Source of the DNA: Streptomyces sp. P3
GTDB taxonomy: Bacteria > Actinomycetota > Actinomycetes > Streptomycetales > Streptomycetaceae
DNA: 64,000 bases
NCBI RefSeq assembly: GCF_003032475.1
Contig: NZ_CP028369.1
Coordinates: forward strand, 2,852,001 to 2,916,000
Direction of reading: 5' to 3'
Part shown: positions 53,983 through 62,023 of the stretch, piece by piece
Layout: every line of letters starts with the position of its first letter
Numbering within the stretch: position 1 is the first letter of the stretch
Notes under the pieces: generated by a model
The model's input: only the letters and a program-made list of their open reading frames with translations
Told to the model about the DNA's origin: nothing
The model's database searches: none
Position numbers and translations under genes: made by a program

Positions 53983-54168
53983 CTACGGGTTCTCGGGCCG
54001 GTCCTCGTCCATCCCCATGCGCTCGTGCAGCTGCTGCTGCCCGGAGTCGACCTGGGACTCGTACTTGTTGCCCGTCTTCTCGTTGACCCGCCGCTCCGCG
54101 GCGTCGGACATGTCCCTGGCTTTGTGCTGTGCCGCCTTGTTGCTCTTGAACCTGTCGAAGATGCCCAT
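53983..54168 (-). CDS. Small MT0933-type antitoxin-like protein
   Basis: A 61-residue charged protein: MGIFDRFKSNKAAQHKARDM at the start, then VNEKTGNKYESQVDSGQQQL. The MGIFD.FK start and the KTG.KY...VD.G motif match the short actinobacterial family named after mycobacterial MT0933 (Rv0909), annotated as antitoxin-like. No toxin partner is adjacent, so it may be a general small stress protein rather than a true antitoxin. The ATG at 54168 has GGGAAGGGAG upstream. Confidence 0.72.
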   Translation of the reverse strand: MGIFDRFKSNKAAQHKARDMSDAAERRVNEKTGNKYESQVDSGQQQLHERMGMDEDRPENP

Positions 54169-54358
54169 GCAGAGCTCCCTTCCCGGAGGTGACTCTCCAC
54201 CGACGATATTCCCGTGATGTACGAGATGCCCACTTGGGGCCGTTGTGGTCTGGACCTCCCGGCTGCCTCCGAACGCCCCTCGCTAGGGTGTGTGCCAGTC
54301 CGCGCCAGGGGAATCCGCCCTGTGCGGGGTGGGTAGCGGCCAGGCAGGGGAGGGGCGC

Positions 54359-54620
54359 GTGAGGCGTCTGAGGGGTGGGGCGGCGGTCGCCGTCGCGTTG
54401 GTGTGCGCCGTGACGGCGGCGGGCTGCAAGGAACAGACCTCCGGCGCGGGCTCCGGCGGCGCGGGCGCCACGGCGGGCGCCGGAAAGGCGGGCGGCGGGG
54501 CGGCCCTCGCGGCGGCCGAGTCGCTGCCGGTGAAGGGCCGCGCCCCCAAGACCGGTTACGACCGCGAGCAGTTCGGTTCCGCCTGGGCGGACACCGACTC
54601 CAACTCCTGCGACACTCGCG
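54359..54620 (+). pseudogene. HNH-nuclease lipoprotein gene, 5' fragment (interrupted by the transposon)
   Basis: The first 87 codons of a secreted HNH protein. A lipoprotein signal ends VCAVTAAGC (lipobox), a Gly/Ala linker follows, then GRAPKTGYDREQFGSAWADT and SNSCDTR. The coding sequence stops making sense at 54621, where TTATCTCTAT begins the inserted element; the frame then ends at a TGA at 54692-54694. Joining 54620 to 60832 restores an uninterrupted 246-residue frame (SCDTR-DDILKRDLEKVKF...). The GTG at 54359 has GGGGAGGGG upstream. The intact protein would be a surface lipoprotein with a DHV-type HNH nuclease fold (GmrSD C-terminal/DUF1524-like). Confidence 0.9.
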
Positions 54621-54630
54621 TTATCTCTAT
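54621..54630. repeat. Left terminal inverted repeat of the transposon
   Basis: TTATCTCTAT, exact inverse of 60816-60825. Directly preceded by the core ACTCGCG. Confidence 0.85.
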
Positions 54631-54701
54631 GCTTCGCCGAGCGATCGAGCCGTTTGCGCAGTTCATAGGGGGAGTGGTGGGTTGTGCTCATTGAGAGGGA
54701 C

Positions 54702-55475
54702 ATGAGGCACAGGGGCGCTGGCAACACACGATTCCTTCGCGTCGCAGTGGTGGCAGCCGCCGCCGCGCTCCTTGTCTCGGGATGCGAAGGTCTCGACGAA
54801 GGCGCCTCCTCGACCGGATCGGGGCCCGCTGCACCGGATGGACGGGCGGTCAGTCCGCTCAACAATCCGGACGGTACGAAACCGGGACTCGCACCCGTGA
54901 CGACGGACGCGGACCAGGCTGCCGCCCGCAAGCTCATAGAGGAGGTTTCCACCAAGGGGCGGGGGCCCAAGACGGGCTACGCCCGGGACAAGTTCGGCTA
55001 TGCCTGGATGGACACGGCCGACGGAGTGCCGCTCGCGAGGAACGGATGTGACACGCGAAACGATCTCATCCACCGCGACGGTCAGAACCTCCGCCTCCGA
55101 GCCGGCTCCGACTGTGTGGTCACCGCGATGACGCTGCACGATCCGTACACCGGGACGACCATCGAATGGCGCAAGGCGAAGGCGTCCGAGGTACAGATAG
55201 ACCATGTGGTGCCGTTGTCGTACAGCTGGCAGATGGGCTCTTCGCGCTGGCCGGTGAGCAAGCGCAAGCAGCTCGCGAACGACGTGCTCAATCTGATCCC
55301 GGTCGAGGGGCGCGCCAACAGCGCCAAGGGCGATTCCGGACCCGCCTCCTGGCTGCCGCCGAACAAGCAGATCAGGTGCGCGTACGCGGTCAGGTTCGCC
55401 CAGGTCGCCGTCAAGTACGAGATGCCGGTGACGATGGCGGACAAGGCGATGATGCTGAAGCAGTGCCAGGGCTGA
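54702..55475 (+). CDS. HNH-nuclease lipoprotein carried by the transposon (homologue of the interrupted gene)
   Basis: A 257-residue secreted protein. The lipoprotein signal ends AAALLVSGC. Then follow KTGYARDKFGYAWMDT, RNGCDTRNDLIHRD, the HNH core VQIDHVVPLSYSW, ANDVLNLIPVEGRANSAKGD and WLPPNKQIRC. Each block has its counterpart in the disrupted host gene (KTGYDREQFGSAWADT, SNSCDTRDDILKRD, VDIDHVVALSDAW, ANDPLNLLAVDASTNRSKGD, WVPPNKAYRC). All presumed catalytic residues are present. At the site matching the insertion point the codons differ (TGT GAC ACG CGA AAC GAT against TGC GAC ACT CGC GAC GAC), so the ACTCGCG core is absent there. The ATG at 54702 has GAGAGG upstream; a GTG at 54684 would lengthen the signal. 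Confidence 0.88.
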   Translation: MRHRGAGNTRFLRVAVVAAAAALLVSGCEGLDEGASSTGSGPAAPDGRAVSPLNNPDGTKPGLAPVTTDADQAAARKLIEEVSTKGRGPKTGYARDKFGYAWMDTADGVPLARNGCDTRNDLIHRDGQNLRLRAGSDCVVTAMTLHDPYTGTTIEWRKAKASEVQIDHVVPLSYSWQMGSSRWPVSKRKQLANDVLNLIPVEGRANSAKGDSGPASWLPPNKQIRCAYAVRFAQVAVKYEMPVTMADKAMMLKQCQG

Positions 55476-55521
55476 CAGCGTCCTGCGGCCTGAGGAAACG
55501 CGTTCGATCCAGGGCTGCCGG

Positions 55522-56667
55522 ATGCGTACGCTCCATGCCGTGGCTGATCGCATAGAGAAGATCGTGACGAAGCTGCCGGGTTTGAAGAGCGTCACCGACC
55601 TCTGGAAGGTGGCCGACCGTAGTCTCGCGGAGGGGGACGCTGCCTTCCTCGCGGACCTCGGCATCGCGCTCGCCGGGACCTACGGCTCCGACCCCAGGCC
55701 GATCTGGCAGTACAGGAGCGTTTTCGACCACCTGCTCCGGCTGCTGGCCACCACCCCCGGCCCCGGGAACGTCGCCCAGGCGCTGCGGCTGGTTTCCTCG
55801 GTGGAGGCCGCCGACAGGAAGCTGGACCGCTACGCAGCCTCGTTGCTGGCCTCCAGCCAACCGGCAGAGGAACTCGCCGCGGCGTTCACCGGGAACGCCT
55901 CTGAGGAACTGCGTGCCTGCCTGGTCCATGAGCTCGTGCTCAGGGGCGTCGCAGTCGCGGAGACGCCGGGGATCGCAGGGTGGGCGACGTCGCCGCACTG
56001 GAAGCACCATCCGCTGGGATGGCTGCCGTTGGCGTTGTCGGACGTGGAGGGGCAGCCGGATCTGCCGAGCTACAGCACCCGGGGCAGCAGCCATTCGATG
56101 CCGTACGGCCCGTCGGAGAACGGTCGCGTGGCGGTCGAACGCGGGGCGCACGTGCCGCCGGTCGAGGAGACGACGACCCCTGCTGTTGCCAAGGGCATCA
56201 GCGCGGCCGTGGCGAACTGGGCAGAGGACTCGAACGGCCGGGTCGAGGCACGAGTCTTCGCCCTGGCAGCTTCTCTGGACATCGAATCGGTACCGAGCGC
56301 GTTGCTGGCGTTGGGGCTGGAGTGCCTGAAGGATTCGGGGAGAAAGACTGCCTTCTCGGTCGTGGTCTGTCCGCCAGACCAGGCATGGCGGGTGCTCTTT
56401 GCCGCCGCCTCCTCGGGAGGGGCCTACAACTCCGGTGCTCGCGGTGCCTACGGCCGACTGGCCGCGTGGCAGTCCCTGGCCTGCCTCGCCGGGGCCACGG
56501 AGGGTGTCCCTGCCGAGGTGGTCGAGGCACGTGTACGGGAGTGTGCCTGGTACGGCTTCGACGTCGACACCAAGTGGTTCGAGCGCGTGGCCTGGGACAT
56601 CGGCCTGGCCTCGGTCTCTCTGGACGGACGACGACTTGCCGTGTTGGCCGCGACGGACACCGACTGA
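55522..56667 (+). CDS. Cargo protein of unknown function (probably DUF6183 family)
   Basis: A 381-residue, largely helical soluble protein with no signal peptide. Recognisable stretches are DLGIALAGTYGSDPRPIWQY, then RVFALAASLDIESVPSALLA, WRVLFAAASSGGAYNSGARG, CAWYGFDVDTKWFERVAWDI and the C-terminal RLAVLAATDTD. These resemble, from memory, the actinobacterial DUF6183 family, whose role is unknown; this assignment needs a profile search. No catalytic motif stands out. It lies 46 bp after the HNH gene and points towards tnpC; a hairpin separates them. The ATG at 55522 was used; a GTG at 55540 is an alternative. Confidence 0.7.
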   Translation: MRTLHAVADRIEKIVTKLPGLKSVTDLWKVADRSLAEGDAAFLADLGIALAGTYGSDPRPIWQYRSVFDHLLRLLATTPGPGNVAQALRLVSSVEAADRKLDRYAASLLASSQPAEELAAAFTGNASEELRACLVHELVLRGVAVAETPGIAGWATSPHWKHHPLGWLPLALSDVEGQPDLPSYSTRGSSHSMPYGPSENGRVAVERGAHVPPVEETTTPAVAKGISAAVANWAEDSNGRVEARVFALAASLDIESVPSALLALGLECLKDSGRKTAFSVVVCPPDQAWRVLFAAASSGGAYNSGARGAYGRLAAWQSLACLAGATEGVPAEVVEARVRECAWYGFDVDTKWFERVAWDIGLASVSLDGRRLAVLAATDTD

Positions 56668-56721
56668 GCAAGCCCCGCAATTGCCTCGGTGAAGCTTGAC
56701 CACTGGGCAGACGTTCCTCGT

Positions 56722-56760
56722 GGCTGTCCGGCTGACGGCATGGGAGCCGGTCGGACAGCC
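56722..56760. terminator. Hairpin between the cargo gene and tnpC
   Basis: GGCTGTCCG pairs perfectly with CGGACAGCC; an alternative inner stem CCGGCT/AGCCGG overlaps it. It lies between two convergent genes and can stop both transcripts. Confidence 0.7.
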
Positions 56761-56785
56761 CCGAGACGCGGTCGTGCAGAGCGGG

Positions 56786-57385
56786 CTACGGGGACGGAAC
56801 GGCCCGCATGGCGCGGCGGAGACTGGCCCGTGCGGCCGTGAGATCGTCTTCCGTCTCACGCAGGCGGCCCTCCAGGGCGGCGATCCGCTCCCTGGCCTCT
56901 GACAATTCCTCGTTCAGGGCGGTGTTCCGCTGCTCCAGTTGTTGCACCCGCTGGATCAGCTCGTTCTGGTCCACTCCGTCCAACTCGGCACCGAGAGACA
57001 GCCGAACCCGGTTCAGGAGCCGGTCGCGTTCCCTCTTGAGATCCTTGATCTCTTCGCGTGCCAGGGCGAGGTCCGTCCGCAGCCCGGCAGGAGACACCTG
57101 TCGCGCCGCCGGAACCGAGGGGTCCTGGCGTACGTGTTCTCGCTGAGCGATGATGCCGTCCTGAACGGCTTGGTGCACCTGGGGCTGGTTGTAGACGAAC
57201 CACGGGGACACCGCCGCGTCCCGCGCCACCTGGCTGACGGTGATGCGCCGTCCCGAGCGGAGAAGGCCGTCCACTGCATCGATCGCCCGCCTGGTCTTCT
57301 CCTCGCTGTCTTTGGCACGGCTGGCGCGCAGGCGCTCGACCCGTGCGTTCCGGTCATTGCTGCCGGAAGGGGCGGGACTTTTCAT
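56786..57385 (-). CDS. tnpC: TnpC-like transposition protein (DUF6262 type)
   Basis: A 199-residue protein. The N-terminus is basic, with an HTH-like stretch (RRITVSQVARDAAVSPWFVYNQPQVHQAV). From about residue 115 it is one long coiled coil (LAREEIKDLKRERDRLLNRVRLSLG, then QQLEQRNTALNEELSEARERIAALEGRLRETEDDL). This matches the small third protein of Tn554-type elements, which influences orientation and efficiency of transposition rather than cutting DNA. The ATG at 57385 overlaps the tnpB stop (ATGA). Confidence 0.82.
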   Translation of the reverse strand: MKSPAPSGSNDRNARVERLRASRAKDSEEKTRRAIDAVDGLLRSGRRITVSQVARDAAVSPWFVYNQPQVHQAVQDGIIAQREHVRQDPSVPAARQVSPAGLRTDLALAREEIKDLKRERDRLLNRVRLSLGAELDGVDQNELIQRVQQLEQRNTALNEELSEARERIAALEGRLRETEDDLTAARASLRRAMRAVPSP

Positions 57386-59583
57386 TCGGGGCTCCGTGTC
57401 GTCAGTGCCTGCAAGGGGACGAAGGCCGCTGCGGATCGGGCCTTGCGCAGCTCGCGCGAGGCGGATTCGACGACGGCCCGCTCCTCGGGAGGCAGCGCGT
57501 TGAGCTTCCTCCGCATCTCGTCGGCCGACTTCGAATACGCACGGATCTGGTCGTCGAGATTGCGGACGACCCAGTCCGCGGTCTCCATCGCCAGAGCGGC
57601 CTCCTTGTCGGCCCGCAGGTCCGCGATCTGCTGTTCCAGGGCCGGTAGGTAGGAGGGATCGGGCCGGTAGAAGTCGCATCCGGCGCACTGGAAGCGGATG
57701 CGGCAGTGCCCCCCTCCGGCCTTGACGTTGCTCGGTTCGGTGCAGCCGCCGTAGGGAACCGCGACGCTCTCCACTTCGTAGGCCAGTGGGTCGCTGAAGC
57801 CACGGGATTCTCCGTGCCGGTCGACGGCGAGTGCCGCGACCGTCCGCACGGCTTCCTGTTTCCGGCTGAGGGAGACCTTGTAGTACCCCATGGTGACGTC
57901 CAGCGACCGGTGATCCATGAGTTCCCGGAGGACGTCCGGCCGGGTTCCGGCGTCCGCGTGGCGCTGGGCGTAGGCGTGGCGGAAGCCGTAGGGAACGATC
58001 TTGGTGCGGTCGTATGCGAGTGGTTCGCCGTTGTTGTCCAGGCGCTCGTCCCAGATGCTGGGGATGAGCTCGTCGACCCAGATGCGGAAGATGCGACTGC
58101 AGAACTGTGCCGAGGTGAGGTGGCGACGGCGGGGGCGGTTGCGTTGACCGGGGGAGGGGAACAGCCACTGGGTGCAGGCCGGTACCGGAGGGAGAGCCTC
58201 CAGTTCCTTCTGCCAAGCCTCGATCTCCCGGGCGGTGCTCTCGGAGAGCGGCAGGCGGCGGCCATGTCGGCGCCGTTTGTGGTTGTCGTAGATCAGCGTC
58301 GGTTTGCCGTCGATCCACTCCAGGCAGTCTCGCCGTAGGCTGGTGACCTCGCCCGGTCGGCGACCTGTGTCCCTCAGGACTGTGTAGACCACCTGGTACA
58401 TGCGGGCGAAGTCAGCAGTGCTCCAACCGCCGTTTTCGTAGGCCGTGGAAGTGCCCAGCAGATCGATGTGCGCATCGAGTTGGGCGATGACATGCTCGGG
58501 AACTGCCCGGCCGATGTCGTCCTCAGTCACCTCGATCGCCGCGATGGTGTGAAAGCGGGGATTCACGGCGAACCCGCCGGGGATGTGGTCCATCATCCCG
58601 GCTTGCCGGGCGAACTCCAGGAACGCCCGCCAGCGTCGCAGCAGTGCTCGCCTGTGGCTCGTCGAGTGGTCGTGCCCGTCCTCGGGGCGTTTGGTGATGC
58701 GGAAGTGGTCCACTACGGCGTTCATGTCCGCCATCGACAGCCGATCAGGGTCGTCCCCCTCGGGGCGTTGAGACAGCGCGGCCGACGCGATTGTCGCGGC
58801 GTACACGGTCTGCCTCAGCTCCAGAACATCGGGTCGTGTAGCGCGCCCGTACTCCTTGACGAGTTCCCGCAGCCACGTCTGTCGTACGGGCCGGAAATCG
58901 ATCACACCATGAACGGCTTTGTACTTCCTGCCCCGACCTGCAGTGAGGCCCACCAGCGCGCATTCCCAGACGTCGCCCGAGGTGGGGTCGGCGCCTTCGA
59001 ACTCGGCCCGGGCACATCGGATGTGAAGGAGGACGCTATTGAGAACGCCTCTGGCAGCAGCGGGGAGTTCGGAGGAGAAGCCGGAGTCAAGGCTCAGGAG
59101 GGAGTCGAGCTCCTGCGGGAGGCTGGCCACGATGCGGCGCATGCGTTGAGGGACGAGGCTGATTCCGGCGTCGTCGCGTTGTTGAAGCCCATACAGAATC
59201 TCGTGTCGCACGGCCGGCGAAACCCGTGCCAGAGAGAACTGGGAGACCCCCGGCTTCACTCCGTCCGTGACGTTCGGCCGTCGACGAGCCACCACCGGGG
59301 CGTACGTCGTGTCGAAGTTCGCAGGGTTTCCCCTGAGCAGACGGGCCTTGCGGCAGGCGTCGCAGCGACTTCCATTACTTCCGACGTGCGTCGAGCAAGC
59401 CGCGACCACGCAGGTGAACACGTGGGTCGTCGGATTGTCTGGATCAGCTGTGAACAGTGCCTTGGCCGGATCCCATTCAGTCGTTCGCCAACCGGAAGCG
59501 AGGCGTTCTGCGAGGCAGGCGGACCAGGCGGTGAGCGCGGTTGAGGGCGAGGGGACCGTGACGAGGGCGGTGCTCGATGTCAT
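57382..59583 (-). CDS. tnpB: TnpB-like tyrosine recombinase
   Basis: A 733-residue recombinase with the large N-terminal DNA-binding part seen in TnpB of Tn554. A Cys cluster ([20 protein letters not shown]) near residue 60 may bind zinc. The catalytic domain has the Arg-I motif [19 protein letters not shown], the Lys-bearing beta-hairpin [15 protein letters not shown], the box [15 protein letters not shown] and the C-terminal [16 protein letters not shown] with the nucleophilic Tyr. A second Cys group ([20 protein letters not shown], then CAGCDFYRP) precedes a C-terminal coiled coil. It overlaps tnpA upstream and tnpC downstream by four bases each. Confidence 0.9.
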   Translation of the reverse strand: MTSSTALVTVPSPSTALTAWSACLAERLASGWRTTEWDPAKALFTADPDNPTTHVFTCVVAACSTHVGSNGSRCDACRKARLLRGNPANFDTTYAPVVARRRPNVTDGVKPGVSQFSLARVSPAVRHEILYGLQQRDDAGISLVPQRMRRIVASLPQELDSLLSLDSGFSSELPAAARGVLNSVLLHIRCARAEFEGADPTSGDVWECALVGLTAGRGRKYKAVHGVIDFRPVRQTWLRELVKEYGRATRPDVLELRQTVYAATIASAALSQRPEGDDPDRLSMADMNAVVDHFRITKRPEDGHDHSTSHRRALLRRWRAFLEFARQAGMMDHIPGGFAVNPRFHTIAAIEVTEDDIGRAVPEHVIAQLDAHIDLLGTSTAYENGGWSTADFARMYQVVYTVLRDTGRRPGEVTSLRRDCLEWIDGKPTLIYDNHKRRRHGRRLPLSESTAREIEAWQKELEALPPVPACTQWLFPSPGQRNRPRRRHLTSAQFCSRIFRIWVDELIPSIWDERLDNNGEPLAYDRTKIVPYGFRHAYAQRHADAGTRPDVLRELMDHRSLDVTMGYYKVSLSRKQEAVRTVAALAVDRHGESRGFSDPLAYEVESVAVPYGGCTEPSNVKAGGGHCRIRFQCAGCDFYRPDPSYLPALEQQIADLRADKEAALAMETADWVVRNLDDQIRAYSKSADEMRRKLNALPPEERAVVESASRELRKARSAAAFVPLQALTTRSPE

Positions 59584-60701
59584 CGCGCGATTTCCAGGGT
59601 GAGGCTGTCGACGGCCGATCGAAGGTCCTCGTCCTGAGCGTGGAGATAGACAGCCGTGCTGGCCGACGACGCATGCCCCAGCAAGGTCTGTACGACATCG
59701 GGCGCCACGCCGCTGCGGATCCAGCGGGTTGCCGCTGTGTGCCGCATCATGTGCGGCCGGGCGCGCAGGCCGCAACGGTCACCGATGCGCTCGATGACCT
59801 GTTTCGCGTTCGAGTACGACATCGGACGGCCCGCCCAGCCGCCGACGAGATTCACGAATACGTAGTCACAGCCTGCCGCTCCGGGTACATCTTCCCGCTC
59901 GGCCAGATACTCGCGGTACCGGTGAACGGCGGTCTGAGCGAGGGGCACTGCACGGTGCCGGCCGGCCTTCGCACGTGCCCCGTTCTCGTTGTTCTGGCGG
60001 GGGCGGACGTGCAGGTGGGCGCCACCTGTCCGGCAGCCGAGGTGCGTGGAGTCGGGGAGCAGATGCATGTCCTCGCGCCGCAGTCCGAGGGCTTCGCCGA
60101 TACGGAGGCCCGCTTCCACCAGGACGGTCAGCAGCAGCCGGTCACGCGCAGTGTGAGCGGCGTCGATGACCTGCTCCGTCTGGACGCCGGTGAGCGTCTG
60201 TGGTGCCCGCTCGATCTCCGGCGCCTTCAGGACGCGGGCTTTGACCATCAGGTGCTGGCCGCCCTCGCCAGGATCGAAGCCGACCGGGGCGTGGGCGAGG
60301 AAGCGCGGCTCGCTGAGACGCGCCGCGACCTCGTGATCCACATGTCCCTGGACCGCGCAGTAGCGGAGGAACTCGCACACCGCGGTGAGTGTGGCGTTGA
60401 CCGTCTTGCCGGACGGAGGCCGCCCGTACTGGGTCGGTGTCCGTTCGACGTAGAACTTGAACAGACTCAAGTCCCCGAGCCGGACGGTCCTCCAGTCGAT
60501 GCCTCGATCCGCGCACCAGTTGAGGAAGCGGCCGATTCTGGGGATGTACGCGCGCTGTGTCTGTGGCGATCGACCGGCTCCGCGCAGATACAGGGAGAAC
60601 TCGCGGGCCTCGGGATGAGGCGCGTACGTCTCCTCGTCGACCAGGAGCCAGGTGATGTCGCCGGTGGTGGGCGATACGGCCTTCTCTGTGTGTAACGTCA
60701 T
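59580..60701 (-). CDS. tnpA: TnpA-like tyrosine recombinase
   Basis: A 373-residue integrase-family protein. The SAM-like core-binding domain ([30 protein letters not shown]) precedes the catalytic domain with [20 protein letters not shown] (Arg I), [19 protein letters not shown] (H-x-x-R) and [20 protein letters not shown] (His/Tyr). Length and order match TnpA of Tn554-type elements. It is first in the tnpABC operon; its ATG at 60701 lies 124 bp inside the right end of the element. Confidence 0.92.
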   Translation of the reverse strand: MTLHTEKAVSPTTGDITWLLVDEETYAPHPEAREFSLYLRGAGRSPQTQRAYIPRIGRFLNWCADRGIDWRTVRLGDLSLFKFYVERTPTQYGRPPSGKTVNATLTAVCEFLRYCAVQGHVDHEVAARLSEPRFLAHAPVGFDPGEGGQHLMVKARVLKAPEIERAPQTLTGVQTEQVIDAAHTARDRLLLTVLVEAGLRIGEALGLRREDMHLLPDSTHLGCRTGGAHLHVRPRQNNENGARAKAGRHRAVPLAQTAVHRYREYLAEREDVPGAAGCDYVFVNLVGGWAGRPMSYSNAKQVIERIGDRCGLRARPHMMRHTAATRWIRSGVAPDVVQTLLGHASSASTAVYLHAQDEDLRSAVDSLTLEIAR

Positions 60702-60733
60702 GGGATTTACTTCCTGTCTCCGATGTCACTCAT

Positions 60734-60794
60734 GTGCCTCATGGCGTGACTGATAACGGCGAGGGACAGGACTGGGTTACGGCTGTGCCTCATG
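60734..60794. repeat. Subterminal recombinase-site repeats, right end
   Basis: GTGCCTCATG occurs at 60734-60743 and 60785-60794. Its inverse, CATGAGGCAC, lies at 54701-54710 near the left end; the match extends to 12 bases for 54701-54712 against 60783-60794. The left copy starts 80 bp from its terminus and the inner right copy ends 82 bp from its own. These are likely recombinase arm-binding sites. The left copy contains the start codon of the cargo HNH gene. Confidence 0.65.
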
Positions 60795-60815
60795 TGCATC
60801 GCGTTGAGGAGGGAG

Positions 60816-60825
60816 ATAGAGATAA
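60816..60825. repeat. Right terminal inverted repeat of the transposon
   Basis: ATAGAGATAA, exact inverse of 54621-54630, immediately followed by the core CTCGCG and the resumed host coding sequence. Confidence 0.85.
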
Positions 60826-60831
60826 CTCGCG

Positions 60832-61310
60832 ACGACATCCTCAAGCGGGATCTGGAGAAGGTGAAGTTCACCGGCGGCGTCTGCAAGGTGTCCGCCGGGA
60901 TCCTGGAGTCGGATCCGTACTCGGGGAAGACCGTGACCTACCGGCGCGGCAGCAGCAAGGTCGACATCGACCATGTCGTCGCCCTCTCGGACGCCTGGCA
61001 GAAGGGCGCCAAGTACTGGGACGCCGCCAAGCGGATAGCGCTCGCCAACGACCCGCTCAACCTGCTGGCCGTCGACGCGAGCACCAACCGTTCCAAGGGG
61101 GACGGTGACACGGCGACATGGGTGCCGCCCAACAAGGCCTACCGCTGCACGTACGTCGCGGCGCAGGTCGCCGTGAAGAAGAAGTACCAGCTGTGGGTCA
61201 CCGCGGCGGAGAAGTCCGCGATGGAGAAGGTGCTGTCGGCCTGCCCCGGGCAGCGACTGCCCGTCGGGGGCAACCCGACCAAGGCTCCGGACCGCTTCCA
61301 CGCGGGGTGA
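60832..61310 (+). pseudogene. HNH-nuclease lipoprotein gene, 3' fragment (interrupted by the transposon)
   Basis: The C-terminal 159 codons of the gene begun at 54359: DDILKRDLEKVKFTGGVCKV, then the HNH core VDIDHVVALSDAWQKG, ANDPLNLLAVDASTNRSKGD, WVPPNKAYRC and a tail ending DRFHAG. An ATG at 60792 inside the element could allow translation of a leaderless fragment starting MCIALRREIEITRDD, without the lipoprotein signal, but no good ribosome-binding site is seen. Reading frame and amino-acid sequence continue exactly from residue 87 of the 5' fragment. Confidence 0.9.
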
Positions 61311-61355
61311 GCGCAGCAGGAATCGGCAACCGGTTCACGGCCGGCGGCCGCACGG

Positions 61356-61748
61356 CTACCGGCCGTACGGGTACCCCTGCTGGTACGGGTTCGGGTGGCC
61401 CGTTCCGTACGCCGGAGCCGTCGCCGGCGCCTTCTTGTCGAACATCGCGAACAGCAGCATGCCCGTCGCCATCAGCAGGGTGATGAGGAACATGCCGCCG
61501 AAGAAGGCGTCCGAGTCGTCGTTGTCGGAGGCCACCGTGCACGTCACGATCGCCACCTCGTACAGCGCGAACGAGCCGAAGGCCGCCCAGTCCGAGGACA
61601 GGCCGCGACGGATCCCCACGTAGAGGAACGGCACCCACGCCAGGAAGCCCAGCGAGAGCCACACCAGCAGCACCCAGGCGAGCCTCTCGAACCAGCCGCC
61701 CTCCAGCCGTCTCACCGTGCCGGTCACGGTCGTCGTCGGCATCGTCAT
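61356..61748 (-). CDS. Small membrane protein, unknown function
   Basis: A 130-residue protein with three or four hydrophobic segments: LAWVLLVWLSLGFLAWVPFLYVG, WAAFGSFALYEVAIVTCTVA and FFGGMFLITLLMATGMLLFAMF, ending in a Pro/Tyr-rich tail (HPNPYQQGYPYGR). The tail echoes the PYGQ repeats of the PQQ-propeller proteins earlier in the window. No family is recognised. The ATG at 61748 has GGGGGG upstream. It is convergent with the HNH 3' fragment. Confidence 0.72.
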   Translation of the reverse strand: MTMPTTTVTGTVRRLEGGWFERLAWVLLVWLSLGFLAWVPFLYVGIRRGLSSDWAAFGSFALYEVAIVTCTVASDNDDSDAFFGGMFLITLLMATGMLLFAMFDKKAPATAPAYGTGHPNPYQQGYPYGR

Positions 61749-62023
61749 GTCGCCCCCCAAGGTCACCAGGGAGCAAGGGTAGGACATGGGCGGCCCACGT
61801 CAGGCCACTGCTTCTTTACCGTGACGTAAGTGAATCTTGTGGCGATGCGGATGCCCCGTTTCCCGTTCGCGGGGGCGCCGCGGGTTACGGTGCCATCCGC
61901 CTCCGGTGCCCGGACGTCGAGTCGACACCGTATCGTCGTACTGGTCAAGGGGAGACGCATGTACGACACGGCCGCGGCAGCGAGGCCACCGTACGCACAG
62001 ACGAACGATGGGGTGGGGATGGC

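Larger units (their letters stand above)
54621..60825. mobile_element. Tn554-like site-specific transposon (6205 bp) carrying a copy of its target gene
   Basis: Bounded by TTATCTCTAT (54621-54630) and its exact inverse ATAGAGATAA (60816-60825). The hexamer CTCGCG flanks both ends (54615-54620 and 60826-60831; with the preceding A, ACTCGCG is shared), like the 6-7 bp core left at Tn554 junctions. Inside, on the minus strand, tnpA-tnpB-tnpC overlap by ATGA. On the plus strand are an HNH lipoprotein gene and a hypothetical gene. GC content is visibly lower than in the flanks. Removing 54621-60831 rebuilds the host reading frame, which fixes the boundaries. Tn554 itself (Staphylococcus, att in radC) has the same two tyrosine recombinases and a small TnpC; the cargo here is different. 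Confidence 0.9.

Noticed and set aside
50087..54970. 1627-codon antisense frame over mfd
   Set aside because: A shadow of the strongly biased mfd codons, with no protein-like motifs.
60792..61310. HNH 3' fragment as an intact gene starting at ATG 60792
   Set aside because: Its first 13 codons are transposon end sequence, it lacks the signal peptide and the conserved KTGY...SAW block, and the frame joins exactly to the 5' fragment.
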